Source: Janthinobacterium saanense (GTDB lineage: Bacteria > Pseudomonadota > Gammaproteobacteria > Burkholderiales > Burkholderiaceae_D). From it: a stretch of DNA of 64,000 bases. Numbering within the stretch: the stretch's first letter is position 1; every line of letters starts with the position of its first letter. This document shows positions 20,303 through 28,957 of the stretch, piece by piece. The stretch spans positions 95,950 to 159,949 of the forward strand of contig NZ_JACHCI010000016.1 in the NCBI RefSeq assembly GCF_014200675.1. Reading direction: 5' to 3'. Below the pieces are notes generated by a model. The model searched no databases. It had not been told where the DNA came from and saw only the letters and a program-made list of their open reading frames with translations. Made by a program: the position numbers and the translations under genes.

Positions 20303-21703
20303 TCAAGGCTGTGCATTACGGCGGGCAAGGAAATCACGCACCAGAAAGGCGCTCTGCTTCCAGGTACGCTTTTGCGTCGCATAATCAATATGAATGATGC
20401 CGAAACGGCGCTCGTAACCGAAAGCCCATTCGAAGTTATCCAGCAGCGACCAGATGAAATAACCGCGGATGTCCACGCCTGCCTTGACCGCTGCGTCTAC
20501 CCCTGCCAGGTGGCGGTTCAAAAAGGAGATGCGGCGCGGGTCAGCCACCTTGCCATCGACCACTTCATCGTCGGCTGCCGTACCGTTTTCCGTGATGTAG
20601 ATCGGTGGCAGGTTGGCGTATTCGTGATGGAAACCGACCAGCAAGTCGTACAAGCCTTGCGGATAGACTTCCCAGCCCATCTGCGTGCGCTCCACGCCTT
20701 CCAGATCCACTTCCAGATAACCATGCGCGCCATCGCTGACCACATTCGTGCGGAAATAGTAGTTGATGCCGAGGAAGTCCATCGGTGCACCGATGATGTC
20801 CATGTCGCCTTCCAGTATCAGCGGCTTGGCGCCCGGCCACAAGCTCCACAAGGCTTCCGGATAACTTTTCTTGAGCAGCGGATCGAAAATCCAGTTGTTG
20901 TGCTGCAGCTCGAACAGCTCGGCCGCACGCTTGTCGGCGGCGCTGCTGCCGGTGGTCGTGCCACGGCCCACGTTGGCTACCAGGCCCACTTGCGCACCCG
21001 GATCGTTGCGGCGCAGATGTACCAGCGCCAGGCCGTGGCCCAGCAACAGATGGTGCATGGCTTGCGTAGCGTAGCGCACGTCTGCCCTGCCCGGCGCATG
21101 GTGGCCACCGCCGTAACCGTGGAAAGCCGAGCACCATGGTTCGTTCAAGGTGGCCCAGGCATCAACCAGGCCGGACAGTTCGCGGCTCATCAGGTCTGCA
21201 TAGTCGGCAAAACGGTAAGCCGTTTCACGGTTGAGCCAGCCGCCACGGTCTTCCAGGTGTTGCGGCAAGTCCCAGTGATACAGGGTGACAAAGGTCTTCA
21301 AGCCTTTTTGCTTGAGGCGCTGCAACAGTTTCTTGTAGAAGGCGATGCCGACCGCGTTCGGCTGGCCTTGCTCATACATCACGCGGGGCCAGGCGATCGA
21401 CAGGCGGTAGCCGTCGACATTCAGGGCGACGATGTTCTCGACATCCTCTTCCCAGCGGTGATAGTGGTCGCAGGCGAACTCGCCCGTGTCACCGGCCAGC
21501 ACCTTGCCTGGGGTGGCAGAGAAAGTATCCCAGATCGATGGCAAACGGCCATCTTCATGCACGGCGCCTTCGATCTGGTAAGCCGCGGTGGCGACGCCCA
21601 GCAAAAAGTCTTTCTTCCACAACACCGAATCGGCCGGTGGCGAAAATTCTGTTTCCAGTGCGGCGGATACGGGCGGGATAACGGATACGGCAGCTTGATT
21701 CAC
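20303..21703 (-). CDS. GH1 beta-glucosidase
   Basis: Cytoplasmic retaining beta-glucosidase that should cleave imported beta-glucosides to glucose. At 466 residues it has the full GH1 set: N-terminal FLLGVATAAYQIEGA, the acid/base in TLNEP (Glu188), the nucleophile in YITENG (Glu372) and the late WSLLDNFEW motif. No signal peptide. GTG start preceded by AAGGAG. First gene of the importer operon, with a promoter and perfect operator immediately upstream. The exact substrate (cellobiose, laminaribiose, gentiobiose) cannot be read from sequence. Confidence 0.95.
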   Translation of the reverse strand: MNQAAVSVIPPVSAALETEFSPPADSVLWKKDFLLGVATAAYQIEGAVHEDGRLPSIWDTFSATPGKVLAGDTGEFACDHYHRWEEDVENIVALNVDGYRLSIAWPRVMYEQGQPNAVGIAFYKKLLQRLKQKGLKTFVTLYHWDLPQHLEDRGGWLNRETAYRFADYADLMSRELSGLVDAWATLNEPWCSAFHGYGGGHHAPGRADVRYATQAMHHLLLGHGLALVHLRRNDPGAQVGLVANVGRGTTTGSSAADKRAAELFELQHNNWIFDPLLKKSYPEALWSLWPGAKPLILEGDMDIIGAPMDFLGINYYFRTNVVSDGAHGYLEVDLEGVERTQMGWEVYPQGLYDLLVGFHHEYANLPPIYITENGTAADDEVVDGKVADPRRISFLNRHLAGVDAAVKAGVDIRGYFIWSLLDNFEWAFGYERRFGIIHIDYATQKRTWKQSAFLVRDFLARRNAQP

Positions 21704-21729
21704 ACAATCTCCTTCACTTCGGATGGGAG

Positions 21730-21743
21730 TGGAAGCGCTTCCA
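21730..21743. promoter_or_regulatory. LacI-family operator upstream of beta-glucosidase operon
   Basis: Perfect palindrome TGGAAGCGCTTCCA, 27 bases before the GH1 start and just downstream of its predicted -10, i.e. across the expected transcription start. That position suits repression. Identical to the site at 5176-5189. Confidence 0.8.
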
Positions 21744-21755
21744 CAATGTGTAGTA

Positions 21756-21785
21756 ATACTACCAGTGAAGAATTTTCAATGTCAA
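21756..21785 (-). promoter_or_regulatory. predicted sigma70 promoter of beta-glucosidase/ABC operon
   Basis: On the minus strand, TTGACA (21785-21780) is followed by an 18-base spacer and TAGTAT (21761-21756). The -35 is a full consensus match. The operator palindrome begins 12 bases downstream of the -10. Confidence 0.6.
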
Positions 21786-21847
21786 CGCAATTTTTTGCGT
21801 AAATTGACGAAGGATGGCCCGGAAAGCCGCTTGTGCTGCGGTGCGGC

Positions 21848-21883
21848 AAAAAAAACGGCACAGGGGAAAGCTCCGCTGTGCCG
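21848..21883 (-). terminator. rho-independent terminator after phaR
   Basis: Stem CGGCACAG (21856-21863) / CTGTGCCG (21876-21883), then eight T on the minus strand (21855-21848). It separates phaR from the beta-glucosidase operon, which runs in the same direction. Confidence 0.88.
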
Positions 21884-21922
21884 CGCCATGGGCTTGCTTG
21901 CAAGCCCCATATTTGCTGGTAT

Positions 21923-22486
21923 TTACTTCTTGTCCGTCGGCGGTACTGGCGGCACGAATGGGAAGGTGCCGAACAGATTCTTGCTCTGGCTCTGCATTTG
22001 TTCTTGCATCTGCACAAACAGACTTTTGCTCTGGTCGATGTAGTTATTCATCATGCCCTGCATCATCGGACCTTGCACGTTCATGAATTGTGTCCACATT
22101 TCAGGGCTAAAAGGCTTGCCGTCGAAACTACCGGCCGAGGTGCCCGTGAATTTATGCTGGATATCGGTGAACGCCTGCACGTTCTTTTCCAGGTAAGAAC
22201 CCATCATGCCCTGCATGGCGTGGCCATAGTAGCGGATGATTTGCGACAGCACGCTGCTGGAGAACATTGGCGCGCCGTTGGCCTCTTCTTCCAGGATGAT
22301 CTGCAGCAAAATACTGCGCGTCAGGTCTTCGCTGGACTTGGCATCGACGACCGTGAATTCTTCATTGTCCAACACCAGCTGCTTGACGTCCGTCAAGGTG
22401 ATGTAGGAACTGGTTTGGGTATCGTACAAACGACGGTTAGGGTATTTTTTAATCAGGCGGTCTATACTTTTTTTAGCACTACTCAT
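21923..22486 (-). CDS. phaR: polyhydroxyalkanoate synthesis repressor PhaR
   Basis: Regulator that senses PHA and represses phasin/PHA genes. The 187-residue protein starts MSSAKKSIDRLIKKYPNRRLYD at 22486, the conserved PHB/PHA accumulation-regulator DNA-binding domain (about 8-65), followed by the accumulation domain (QIILEEEANGAPMFS) and a Met/Gln-rich C-terminal part (MNVQGPMMQGMMNNY). The frame remains open upstream to 22633, but those codons lack family similarity. It lies downstream of phaC on the same strand, with an inverted-repeat element between. Confidence 0.94.
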   Translation of the reverse strand: MSSAKKSIDRLIKKYPNRRLYDTQTSSYITLTDVKQLVLDNEEFTVVDAKSSEDLTRSILLQIILEEEANGAPMFSSSVLSQIIRYYGHAMQGMMGSYLEKNVQAFTDIQHKFTGTSAGSFDGKPFSPEMWTQFMNVQGPMMQGMMNNYIDQSKSLFVQMQEQMQSQSKNLFGTFPFVPPVPPTDKK

Positions 22487-22829
22487 CACAAAGTCCCACT
22501 TATTGCGCCGCAACGCATACTGAGTTAATCCGAAAAAAAAGCGAACGTGGGGTCCGCTTTCGCACCTGCCTACTTTTTGCATTATAGAGTGGAAAACGGC
22601 CACTTTGCACATTCGTGGCAAAGATTCCCACATTTATTGCAACGCAACTAGAAGTAGATTCCTGACAAGACCAGAGATTACCCTGATCTTGCCTTGCAAC
22701 ACACTTACAACACCCAACAAAACCGTAGCGAGCGGAAGTAAGTTGTGGCTGAGAAGCGGAGCTGTGCGCATGCACAGTGAGCATCGCAGGCCGCAAATCA
22801 CGACGCGCAGTAGGTTTTGTTAGGTGTCC
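22487..22829. other. 343-bp gap between phaC and phaR
   Basis: No gene seen. About a third of it (22710-22827) is an inverted-repeat-bounded element described separately. The remainder (22487-22700) is the phaR leader and should carry its promoter; I could not pick a confident -35/-10 pair. Confidence 0.5.
22710..22827. repeat. 118-bp inverted-repeat-bounded element (MITE/REP-like)
   Basis: Ends are inverted copies: ACACCCAACAAAACC (22710-22724) and GGTTTTGTTAGGTGT (22813-22827), 14 of 15 positions complementary. Inside is a strong internal hairpin CTGTGC-GCAT-GCACAG (about 22762-22777). No coding capacity. It begins three bases after the phaC stop, so phaC mRNA reads straight into it. Looks like a small non-autonomous repeat; copy number in the genome is unknown. 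Confidence 0.6.
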
Positions 22830-24566
22830 TTAATCTGCCCTGACTTTAACATACCTCCCGGGTGCCGCTTCGATCGCCTTGTAGCGCTTGCCACCAGGTT
22901 TGGCTGGCGCCTTGATTTCAGCGCCGCCATGTTCGGCCAGGAAGGCGGCCCACTCTGGCCACCAGCTGCCTGCATGCTCGGTCGCGCCGTCCATCCACTG
23001 CTCTGCGCTCAAGGGTTTGGCCTTGGCCGCACGCGGCTGATCGTTGCTCCAGTAGCTGCGCTTTTTCTTCGAGGCCGGATTGATCACGCCGGCGATATGG
23101 CCCGAGGCGCCGAGGATAAACCGGTTGGCTTTCGGCTTCTTGGGATTGAGCAGCGCCGTCGACGCATAGGCCGAACCCCAGGGCACGATATGGTCTTCGC
23201 GCGAGCCGTAAATAAAGGCCGGTGCATCGATGCTGCTCAAATCGATTTTTTCACCGGCCACCGTCAGCTTGCCCGGCACTTTCAGGCTGTTTTCCAGATA
23301 GGTGTGGCGCAGATACCAGCAAAACATGGGGCCCGGCAAACTGGTGCCATCGCCGTTCCAGTACAGCAGATCGAAGGCGACCGGCTCCTTGCCCTTCAGA
23401 TAATTCGACTGCACATAGTTCCACACCAGGTCGTTCGGCCGCAGGCTGGAAAAAGTACTGCCCAGGTCGCGCCCCGACATCAGCCCGCCCTTGGCCAGGG
23501 CCTGCTCGCGCAGCGCCACTTGCGGCTCGTCGATGAAGACCTCGAGCGCGCCCGTATCGCAAAAGTCGAGGAAGGTGGTCAGCAGGGTCAGGCTGGATGC
23601 GGGATTCTGTCCACGCGCCTTCAGCACGGCCAGCGCGGTCGAGACGATGGTGCCGCCCACGCAAAAGCCGAACAGATTCAATTTATCCTGCCCCGAAATC
23701 TCTTGCGTGACGCGGATCGCTTCGATCACGCCCTGTTCCACGTAATCGTCCCAGGTGACGTGCTGCATGCTCATGTCCGGATTGCGCCACGAGACCAGGA
23801 ACACGCTATTGCCCTGCTCTACCGCATAGCGCACCAGCGAGTTTTCAGGCTGCAAGTCGAGGATGTAGAATTTATTGATGCACGGCGGCACCATCAGCAG
23901 CGGCCGCGCATGCACGGTGGCCGTGCTTGGCGTGTACTGAATCAGCTGGAACAAGGCGTTTTCAAACACCACCGTGCCCGGCGTGGTGGCCACGTTGCGG
24001 CCCACTTCGAAGGCAGATTCGTCGGACTGCGAAATGCGGCCCTTCTGCATATCGGTCAGCATATTCGTCAAGCCCTTGGCCAGGCTCTCGCCCTTGGTCT
24101 CGATCAGGGTTTGCTGGGCGTCGGGATTGGTTGCCAGAAAATTGGCCGGCGACATGGCGTCGACAATTTGCTGCACCGCAAAGCGGATTTTTTGTTTCTG
24201 GTGTGGCGATGCTTCCACCGCTTCGGCCATGGCGGCCAGGAATTCGGCGTTCAACAGATATGCAGCCGCATTAAAAGCCGACAAGGGACTGGCATGCCAG
24301 GCTGGCGCGGCAAAGCGGCGGTCTTTCAATTCAGGCGTCTTGCCGCCCATGAAATCGCCCCACAAGCCCGTCAGCTTGGCCATGTAGTCATTTTTCAATT
24401 GCTCGATGACTTCCGGCTTGATGCTGGCGCCGGTGTCTTGCAAGATACCGGCAATCGGATTAGCCGCCGGTTGCGGTACCATGTTGAACCAGGTCTTCCA
24501 TTGGTTCGGATCGCTGATCTGCGCCATCCACTCCTGGGTCATGACTTGGGGATCGGGCATATTCAT
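22830..24566 (-). CDS. phaC: class I polyhydroxyalkanoate synthase PhaC
   Basis: Polymerises (R)-3-hydroxyacyl-CoA into PHA granules. About 578 residues, the usual class I size. The lipase-like box is GFCVGGT with the nucleophile Cys near residue 302; the VFLVSWRNPD and WNGDGTSLPGPMFCWYLRH stretches are typical of class I synthases, and a histidine follows in GASGHIAGVINP. Start is taken at 24566 (MNMPDPQVMTQEW), with GGA upstream; an ATG at 24584 would add six residues. No phaA or phaB adjacent. Confidence 0.95.
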   Translation of the reverse strand: MNMPDPQVMTQEWMAQISDPNQWKTWFNMVPQPAANPIAGILQDTGASIKPEVIEQLKNDYMAKLTGLWGDFMGGKTPELKDRRFAAPAWHASPLSAFNAAAYLLNAEFLAAMAEAVEASPHQKQKIRFAVQQIVDAMSPANFLATNPDAQQTLIETKGESLAKGLTNMLTDMQKGRISQSDESAFEVGRNVATTPGTVVFENALFQLIQYTPSTATVHARPLLMVPPCINKFYILDLQPENSLVRYAVEQGNSVFLVSWRNPDMSMQHVTWDDYVEQGVIEAIRVTQEISGQDKLNLFGFCVGGTIVSTALAVLKARGQNPASSLTLLTTFLDFCDTGALEVFIDEPQVALREQALAKGGLMSGRDLGSTFSSLRPNDLVWNYVQSNYLKGKEPVAFDLLYWNGDGTSLPGPMFCWYLRHTYLENSLKVPGKLTVAGEKIDLSSIDAPAFIYGSREDHIVPWGSAYASTALLNPKKPKANRFILGASGHIAGVINPASKKKRSYWSNDQPRAAKAKPLSAEQWMDGATEHAGSWWPEWAAFLAEHGGAEIKAPAKPGGKRYKAIEAAPGRYVKVRAD

Positions 24567-24646
24567 TGTGTAAATCCATTCCATTAAAGAATTAAGATGT
24601 CGTCACTCTCTACTGTATCCAGCCTGGACTGGCCTGGCTAAAACCT

Positions 24647-24877
24647 ATGATGCTGATCGTTGCTATTGCATGGATTTACGTGGTGGGGCTGATGGCCCTC
24701 ACCGAACCGTCCTTTGTTGCCGGACTGATGACGTTCCTCCTCTACTGTCTTATTCCTTTGTCTATCCTATTCTATCTGACAGGCTCAAAAAGACGCAAAC
24801 GGCGAGCCGAACGGCGAGCCGAACGCAAAGCCACCGCAGCTTCTGCAGACGATAAAGCAAAAACGGCAGACACATAA
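24647..24877 (+). CDS. small two-helix membrane protein, function unknown
   Basis: A 76-residue protein with two hydrophobic helices (IVAIAWIYVVGLMAL and GLMTFLLYCLIPLSILFYLTG) and a highly basic tail (KRRKRRAERRAERK) followed by a charged end. Divergent from phaC, with only about 60 bases between them. Its stop codon lies inside the loop of the minus-strand pgeF terminator. The clean membrane/basic layout supports a real gene; I do not recognise a function. Confidence 0.65.
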   Translation: MMLIVAIAWIYVVGLMALTEPSFVAGLMTFLLYCLIPLSILFYLTGSKRRKRRAERRAERKATAASADDKAKTADT

Positions 24878-24888
24878 GCGTCTGCCGT
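24858..24888 (-). terminator. rho-independent terminator after pgeF
   Basis: Perfect 9-bp stem ACGGCAGAC (24863-24871) / GTCTGCCGT (24880-24888), followed on the minus strand by TTTTTGC TTTATC. It overlaps the 3' end of the small membrane protein gene. Confidence 0.8.
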
Positions 24889-24893
24889 CAAGA

Positions 24894-25685
24894 TTATTTG
24901 CGCCAGATCAAACTGGCCTGTCGTCCGGTGACGCCATCGCGCCGGTAGGAATAAAACTGCGCCGCATCGCTGACAGTGCAATATTCACCGCCCGCCACCT
25001 GGCTCACACCATCGCGCCGCAGCATGTGGCGCGCCAGCGTATAGATGTCCGCCAGGTATTTGCCCGGCTTGCCAGCGATGGCGGCAAAGGCGTCCGACAA
25101 GGCCTGCCTTTCCTCTTCATCGTGCGCGCCATCGCGAAACGCCTGCAACACATCAGCTCCCACTTCAAACGCACCGGGACCGATGGCCGGCCCCAGCCAG
25201 GCCAGGATTTCGCTGGCGCCACGCGCGCGCATGTCTTGCACCGTGCGCTGCAAGACGCCATTGGCCAGGCCGCGCCAGCCCGCGTGCGACGCGCCCACCA
25301 CCAGGCCATCATGCGAACAGAACAGCACAGGCAGGCAATCGGCCGTCATGACCGTGCACACCACGCCAGGCTGGGTGGCCACGCTGGCGTCGGCGTCCGG
25401 CACGCAGCCAGCCAAGGCAGCCGCATCGGCCACGGCCACGCCGTGCACTTGCGACAGCCAGGCTGGCTCCGATGGCAATATGGACGCCAGCCGTGCGCGG
25501 TTTTGCGCCACATGCAACGGATCGTCGCCCACATGGATACCCAGATTCAAGCCGCCAGCGCCCTGCCCGTCACCATACGCCCCCAGGCTGACACCGCCAG
25601 CGCGCACGGTCGACAATGCGCCCACGCTCGCTGGCAGGCCCGGCCAGTCGGGAAGCAAGTAAGGCAAAGCCACGGCGGCGTTCAT
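24894..25685 (-). CDS. pgeF: peptidoglycan editing factor PgeF (YfiH/laccase-domain)
   Basis: Member of the multi-copper polyphenol oxidase-like family, in E. coli a purine nucleoside-like fold enzyme that corrects L-Ser misincorporated in peptidoglycan precursors. The 263-residue protein has the metal-binding set: LSQVHG, TADCLPVLF and SHAGWRGLANGV. Start overlaps the rluD stop (ATGA), giving the common rluD-pgeF pair. Role is by family. Confidence 0.92.
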   Translation of the reverse strand: MNAAVALPYLLPDWPGLPASVGALSTVRAGGVSLGAYGDGQGAGGLNLGIHVGDDPLHVAQNRARLASILPSEPAWLSQVHGVAVADAAALAGCVPDADASVATQPGVVCTVMTADCLPVLFCSHDGLVVGASHAGWRGLANGVLQRTVQDMRARGASEILAWLGPAIGPGAFEVGADVLQAFRDGAHDEEERQALSDAFAAIAGKPGKYLADIYTLARHMLRRDGVSQVAGGEYCTVSDAAQFYSYRRDGVTGRQASLIWRK

Positions 25686-26746
25686 CAGGCCAGTTCCGGC
25701 TCGGGAATGCCGGCCTGGGCGATCAGTTCGGCAAAGTCGTCAGCCAGCGGCACCAGCCATTCGCAGTTCTCGCGCGTGCCCGGATGCACCAGGCCCAGGC
25801 GGCGCGCCTGCAGCGCCTGGCGTGGGAAGACGGACACCAGGTGCGGCTTGCCATACACGTAGTCACCCACCAGCGCAAACCCCAGGTGCTGCATGTGCAC
25901 GCGGATCTGGTGCGTGCGGCCTGTTTCCAGGCGGCATTGCATCAGGCTCACGGGACGACGGTCGAGTTCACCGCTGCCTATCAATTCATAATGCGTGATG
26001 GCCGGCTTGGCCGTGAAGTTTTCCGACACGGCCATCTTCACGCGGTCACGCGGGTGGCGCGCGATGGAAGCATCGATAGTGCCCGCCACTTTGGGCGTAC
26101 CCCATACCAGCGCGAAATATTCACGCTTGACGGTACGCGCCTGCAACTGGCGCACCAGGTCTGTTTGCGAGGCCAGCGTCTTGCCGACTACCATCAGGCC
26201 GCTGGTGTCTTTATCCAGGCGGTGCACGATGCCGGCGCGCGGCACGCCAGCCAGCTGCGGGCAGTGGTGCAGCAGGCCGTTGAGCAGGGTTCCGGACCAG
26301 TTGCCGGGACCCGGATGCACGACCAGGCCGGCCGGTTTATTGATCACGATGATGTGTTCATCTTCGTGCACGATGTTCAATTCCATCGCTTCCGGTTTAA
26401 AAGCCTCGTCTTCCGGCGCACTTTGCGGCAGAATGACGATCTTTTCATCGCCATAGGCGGTCATATTGCGTTTCGCAACTTTACCGTCCACGGTGACGAA
26501 ACCGGCTTCCAGCCACAATTGCAAGCGGCTGCGCGAATACTGCGGCACCAGCTTGGAAATGACCTTGTCGAGGCGATGGCCACAGGCGTCCGGGGCCAGT
26601 TCCAGGTGTATCGGCGCCAGGTCATCGAACAGCTCGTCGCCGTCAAATGCCTCGTCGGCATCGTGTGCATCTGTGTGCACAACGACGTCGTTGAGGTCGG
26701 AGTCAGATAGGGGGGCAGCCAAATTCGGCTTAGAAGTTAATATCAC
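25685..26746 (-). CDS. rluD: 23S rRNA pseudouridine synthase RluD
   Basis: Makes pseudouridines at 1911/1915/1917 of 23S rRNA helix 69. The 353-residue protein has an S4 domain (DKVISKLVPQYSRSRLQLWL) and the RluA-family catalytic motif HRLDKDTSGLMVVGKT with its aspartate, then GRTHQIRVHMQHLG. A 40-residue acidic N-terminal extension (DLNDVVVHTDAHDADEAFDGDE) precedes the S4 domain. Divergent from bamD, the common order in betaproteobacteria. Confidence 0.94.
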   Translation of the reverse strand: MILTSKPNLAAPLSDSDLNDVVVHTDAHDADEAFDGDELFDDLAPIHLELAPDACGHRLDKVISKLVPQYSRSRLQLWLEAGFVTVDGKVAKRNMTAYGDEKIVILPQSAPEDEAFKPEAMELNIVHEDEHIIVINKPAGLVVHPGPGNWSGTLLNGLLHHCPQLAGVPRAGIVHRLDKDTSGLMVVGKTLASQTDLVRQLQARTVKREYFALVWGTPKVAGTIDASIARHPRDRVKMAVSENFTAKPAITHYELIGSGELDRRPVSLMQCRLETGRTHQIRVHMQHLGFALVGDYVYGKPHLVSVFPRQALQARRLGLVHPGTRENCEWLVPLADDFAELIAQAGIPEPELA

Positions 26747-26811
26747 AGCATTCCCATCGGCTATAATCAGCCTATTGTAAAATCTTGGTTAAAACCTTCT
26801 TGCAAAACGTC

Positions 26812-27615
26812 ATGCAAAAAAAATTATCGTTGGTAGTCGCTTCAGTCGTTCTGCTCGGCATGTCCGCTTGCAGCTTGTTGCCAGAAAAAGTGGATGAGAC
26901 CAAAAACTGGTCCGTTACGAAATTATACTCGGAGGCCCGTGAAGAAATGAGCGGGCAGCACTATGAGACTGCCATTGGCCTGTTTCAGAAGCTGGAGGCT
27001 AACTATCCTTTCGGCAACTATGCCTTGCAGGCACAGATGGAGATCGCTTACGCGTATTATAAGTCGGGAGACCAGGCTCAGGCACTGGCTGCTGTCGAAC
27101 GCTTCATCAAGTTGCACCCGAACCACGCCAATGTCGACTATATGTACTACCTGCGGGGCTTGATCAGCTTTAACGATCAACTGAGCTTCCTGAACTTCCT
27201 GTACGAACAAGATCCGACCGAACGCGATCCGAAGGCCACGCGCGAAGCGTTTGCTGCTTTCAAGCAACTGGTGGATAAGTTCCCGAACAGCAAGTACACG
27301 CCCGATGCACTGGCGCGCATGCACTATCTGGTCGATGCGATGGCGAAATATGAAGTCCATGTGGCGCGCTACTACTACCGCCGTGGCGCCTACCTGGCTG
27401 CGGCCAACCGCGCACAAGGCACTATCAGCGACTTCGCCGCCTCGCCGGCCATCGAAGAAGCGCTGTTCATCATGTACCGCTCGTACGACAAGCTGGGCAT
27501 GACCGACCTGCGCGACGACGCCCTGCGCGTGCTGACCAAGAACTACCCGCAAACCGCCTTCCTCAGCCCTGAAGGGGTGAACAAGGAACGCCGCTGGTGG
27601 AAATTCTGGCAATAA
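26812..27615 (+). CDS. bamD: outer membrane assembly lipoprotein BamD
   Basis: Essential partner of BamA in outer-membrane protein insertion. From ATG 26812 the product is 267 residues, with a lipoprotein signal (LLGMSAC; Cys about 20) and TPR repeats: KLYSEAREEMSGQHYETAIGLFQKLEANYPFG, ALAAVERFIKLHPNH. The frame extends to a TTG at 26785, but the ATG gives a better signal peptide. Promoter region contains TATAAT at 26762-26767. A strong terminator follows. Confidence 0.95.
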   Translation: MQKKLSLVVASVVLLGMSACSLLPEKVDETKNWSVTKLYSEAREEMSGQHYETAIGLFQKLEANYPFGNYALQAQMEIAYAYYKSGDQAQALAAVERFIKLHPNHANVDYMYYLRGLISFNDQLSFLNFLYEQDPTERDPKATREAFAAFKQLVDKFPNSKYTPDALARMHYLVDAMAKYEVHVARYYYRRGAYLAAANRAQGTISDFAASPAIEEALFIMYRSYDKLGMTDLRDDALRVLTKNYPQTAFLSPEGVNKERRWWKFWQ

Positions 27616-27620
27616 AATAA

Positions 27621-27646
27621 AAAACCGGAGCTTGCTCCGGTTTTTT
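27621..27646 (+). terminator. rho-independent terminator after bamD
   Basis: Perfect 7-bp GC-rich stem CCGGAGC (27625-27631) / GCTCCGG (27634-27640), flanked by A and T runs that extend the stem and give a six-T tail. It may work in both directions, also serving the convergent yaaA gene. Confidence 0.93.
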
Positions 27647-27660
27647 ACTTATTTGAGCAC

Positions 27661-28431
27661 TTAATCAGCCACTTTGCGCCGGAACACCCAGCTCTTGTCA
27701 TTCGACGCTTCCGGCACGAAACCATAACCATCGACATCGAACTGTTTCAATTGTTCGGGGTCGCGGAGGGCGTTGACGGTGGCGTAGCGGGCCAGCATGC
27801 CGCGCGCACGCTTGGCGTAGAACGAGATGATCTTGTACTTGCCGTTCTTCCAGTCTTCGAACACGGGAGAAATGACAGGCATATCGAGCTGGCGCGGCTT
27901 GACGGATTTGAAATATTCTTCCGAGGCCAGGTTGACCAGCACCTTGGCGCCCTGCTCCTGCGCCGTGCGGTTCAGGGCATGGGTGATGGTGTCGCCCCAG
28001 AAGGCATACAAATCCTTGCCGCGCGCGGTGGACAGACGCGTACCCATTTCCAGCCGGTGCGGGTGGATCAGGTCCAGCGGGCGCAGCAAGCCGTACAGGC
28101 CAGACAGGATGCGCACGCGCGATTGCGCGTAATCAAGTTGCGTTGGCTGCAAGCTGCGCGCCTCGAAACCGGCGTACACATCGCCATTGAAAGCCATGAT
28201 GGCCTGGCGCGCATCGGACGGCTGCGGCGTCCAGGACGCGTAGCGGGCCACATTGAGGGCGGACAAGGCATCGGAAATGCCCATCAGGCTGCCGACCTCG
28301 GCTGGTGAAAACTGGCGCATGCGCTCGATCAGTTGCGCAGAATGGTCGAGAAAATCGGGGGTGCTGTGCAACTGGGTTGTTGGCGGCGTCTCCAGGTCGA
28401 GACTCTTGGCGGGCGAAAGCACGATCAACAT
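27661..28431 (-). CDS. yaaA: peroxide stress protein YaaA
   Basis: DUF328/UPF0246 family; in E. coli it lowers intracellular iron and limits oxidative DNA damage under peroxide. The 256-residue protein opens [19 protein letters not shown] and contains [34 protein letters not shown] and [13 protein letters not shown], all hallmark stretches. Divergent from the PIN-domain gene with about 30 bases between starts. Confidence 0.93.
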   Translation of the reverse strand: MLIVLSPAKSLDLETPPTTQLHSTPDFLDHSAQLIERMRQFSPAEVGSLMGISDALSALNVARYASWTPQPSDARQAIMAFNGDVYAGFEARSLQPTQLDYAQSRVRILSGLYGLLRPLDLIHPHRLEMGTRLSTARGKDLYAFWGDTITHALNRTAQEQGAKVLVNLASEEYFKSVKPRQLDMPVISPVFEDWKNGKYKIISFYAKRARGMLARYATVNALRDPEQLKQFDVDGYGFVPEASNDKSWVFRRKVAD

Positions 28432-28461
28432 AAATTATCACTACAGAATAGAATTGCCCAC

Positions 28462-28926
28462 ATGATACCTGCTCCACAAAAACTCGTGCTCGACACCAAC
28501 GTTTGCCTAGACCTGTTCGTCTTCCAGGACCCGCGCTGGGCCGGCTTGCTGGCCGCCATGGAAAACGGGACCGTGCAAGCCATCACGCGCGAAGATTGCC
28601 GCGCCGAATACCTGGTGGTATTGCATTACAAACACTTACCGCTCGATGAAGCCAGCCGCGCCGTCGCTGCCGCCCGCTTTGACGCCCTGATCACGGTGGT
28701 GGCGCCGGCCGTCTCCGGCGTGCGCCTGCCCGTCTGTACCGACAAGGATGACCAGAAATTCCTGGAACTGGCGCGCGACGCCAACGCCGACATCCTGATC
28801 ACCAAGGATAAAGCCTTGCTGAAACTGGCCCGCAGGACGGCTAAGGCCGGCATGTTCCAGATCATGCTGCCAGAGAAGTGGATACCTGCCGCGCCACCCG
28901 AAACCGTTGCGCCTGCGCTAGAATAA
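28462..28926 (+). CDS. PIN-domain putative nuclease (TIGR00305-like)
   Basis: Predicted metal-dependent RNase of the PIN fold, 154 residues from ATG 28462. Acidic active-site positions are visible: LVLDTNVCLDLF (first Asp), the Glu in ITREDCRAEY, DKDDQKFLELA and DADILITKDKALL-type end (ANADILITKD). The frame is open back to 28333, but that would overlap yaaA. No small antitoxin gene lies beside it, so it may be a solitary PIN protein rather than half of a toxin-antitoxin pair. The aminotransferase gene follows after about 30 bases. Confidence 0.85.
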   Translation: MIPAPQKLVLDTNVCLDLFVFQDPRWAGLLAAMENGTVQAITREDCRAEYLVVLHYKHLPLDEASRAVAAARFDALITVVAPAVSGVRLPVCTDKDDQKFLELARDANADILITKDKALLKLARRTAKAGMFQIMLPEKWIPAAPPETVAPALE

Positions 28927-28957
28927 AGCCACAACTTACACCATCGCCTGATTGCCC

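Noticed and set aside
22824..24587. 587-codon plus-strand open frame opposite phaC
   Set aside because: Antisense shadow of phaC; no ribosome binding site or domain.
28462..28926. Toxin-antitoxin pair around the PIN protein
   Set aside because: No small antitoxin-like gene lies next to it; neighbours are yaaA and an aminotransferase.
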